Below, in pieces: positions 63,537 to 64,000 of a stretch of DNA of 64,000 nucleotides. A program made the translations under genes and the position numbers. The first letter of the stretch is position 1. Each line of letters starts with the position of its first letter. Below the pieces are notes generated by a model. That model made no database searches. It saw only the letters and a program-made list of their open reading frames with translations, and was not told where the DNA came from. The DNA comes from Olivibacter domesticus (GTDB taxonomy: Bacteria > Bacteroidota > Bacteroidia > Sphingobacteriales > Sphingobacteriaceae): contig NZ_FOAF01000005.1 in assembly GCF_900109575.1 (NCBI RefSeq), positions 124,001-188,000 on the forward strand, read 5' to 3'.

Positions 63537-63579
63537 AACAATTAGGTTGCCCACACCACGCGTAAGCAACCTAATTGTT
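63537..63579 (-). terminator. gcvH terminator
   Basis: AACAATTAGGTTGC (63537-63550) and GCAACCTAATTGTT (63566-63579) are a perfect 14-bp inverted repeat with a 15-base loop just past the gcvH stop. On the minus strand it is followed by a short T-rich stretch. Confidence 0.8.
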
Positions 63580-63609
63580 TATACAAAGTGGTTTTAAACG
63601 CCACCCGAC

Positions 63610-63990
63610 TTAAGCATCAACAAGCTCTTGGTAAGCCTCAGCAGACAATAAACTCTCCAATTGAGTGGTGTCGCTTATTTTTACTTTCACGATCCAACCG
63701 TCGCCGTAAGGGTCTGCATTCACTAACTCGGGAGCGTCTTCTAATTTTTCATTTACGCTTAATACTGTTGAAGTTACAGGCATGAAAAGATCTGAAACTG
63801 TTTTCACAGCTTCGATATTACCGAAAACTTCATTGCCCGCTATTTCTTCACCTGTGGTAGGAATATCAACAAAAACAATATCACCCAATTCGCGTTGCGC
63901 AAATTCTGTAATACCGATGGTTGCCTCATCGCCTTCAACACGGATCCATTCGTGATCTTTCGTGTACTTTAATTCAGCTGGAAAATTCAT
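63610..63990 (-). CDS. gcvH: Glycine cleavage system H protein
   Basis: GcvH carries the aminomethyl group between the P, T and L proteins of glycine cleavage on a lipoyl lysine. The 126-aa length is normal. The lipoylation site is Lys63 in [16 protein letters not shown] and the start [15 protein letters not shown] is standard. The partner genes gcvP and gcvT are not in the window; the start is 10 bp from the window edge, so upstream sequence is unseen. Confidence 0.97.
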   Translation of the reverse strand: MNFPAELKYTKDHEWIRVEGDEATIGITEFAQRELGDIVFVDIPTTGEEIAGNEVFGNIEAVKTVSDLFMPVTSTVLSVNEKLEDAPELVNADPYGDGWIVKVKISDTTQLESLLSAEAYQELVDA

Positions 63991-64000
63991 TATTTTTTTG

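Overview
The window is 64 kb of an AT-rich chromosome from a member of the Bacteroidota, most likely Sphingobacteriaceae-like. The evidence is the gene families (HU-CCDC81/SPOR protein, GH92 alpha-mannosidase, a CarboxypepD-regulatory outer-membrane receptor, PUR-domain DUF3276, long-form IspG and PurF), the scarcity of Shine-Dalgarno sequences, and promoters that fit the Bacteroidota pattern TTTG - 18 to 21 bp - TAnnTTTG. I found no phage, plasmid, transposase, CRISPR, rRNA or tRNA. Most of the window is housekeeping DNA.

Layout. 0.1-2.9 kb (minus): amino-acid permease, ComEA-like helix-hairpin-helix protein, apt. 3.1-9.2 kb (plus): a membrane block of hppA (Na+/H+ pyrophosphatase), a second amino-acid permease, marC and a CPA1 Na+/H+ antiporter. 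9.2-14.1 kb (minus): accA, guaA, a PBP-fold lipoprotein and an RsmB-type methyltransferase, tightly packed. 14.4-20.3 kb: aconitase, two small genes (one DUF3276), the first copy of a structured 385-bp repeat, the YpfJ zinc protease, DUF983 and a tiny lmo0937-like membrane gene. 20.4-22 kb: pyrR-pyrB. 22.1-31.6 kb: a seven-gene plus-strand cluster made of a giant TPR protein, an outer-membrane barrel, an HU+SPOR membrane protein, ExbB/TolQ, ExbD/TolR, a TonB/TolA-like protein and folC. 31.6-36.7 kb (minus): GH92 and an outer-membrane receptor. 36.9-45.1 kb: ferritin, a small conserved protein, UbiD-family decarboxylase, class I aldolase, dCMP deaminase, LysE exporter, the second inverted repeat copy and a long-form purF. 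45.2-54.7 kb (minus): amtB, then nuoH-I-J-K-L-M-N. 54.7-64 kb: pyruvate oxidase, ispG, yceH, SprT-like protein, feoB-feoA, a 39-aa lipoprotein, a VanZ-like protein and gcvH. This last part is peppered with a low-complexity repeat family (TTGTGAGTTGCCAGTT / CAACTATTTAAC type).

Most worth a second look: (1) the TPR / barrel / HU-SPOR / ExbB-ExbD-TonB cluster, a Tol-Pal-like envelope machine that may tie the chromosome to septal peptidoglycan; (2) the 385-bp inverted pair of non-coding elements, bounded by hairpins whose stems covary; (3) the low-complexity repeat read in frame inside ispG; (4) NuoK lacking its second membrane glutamate; (5) the membrane arm of complex I starting as its own transcription unit without nuoA-G.
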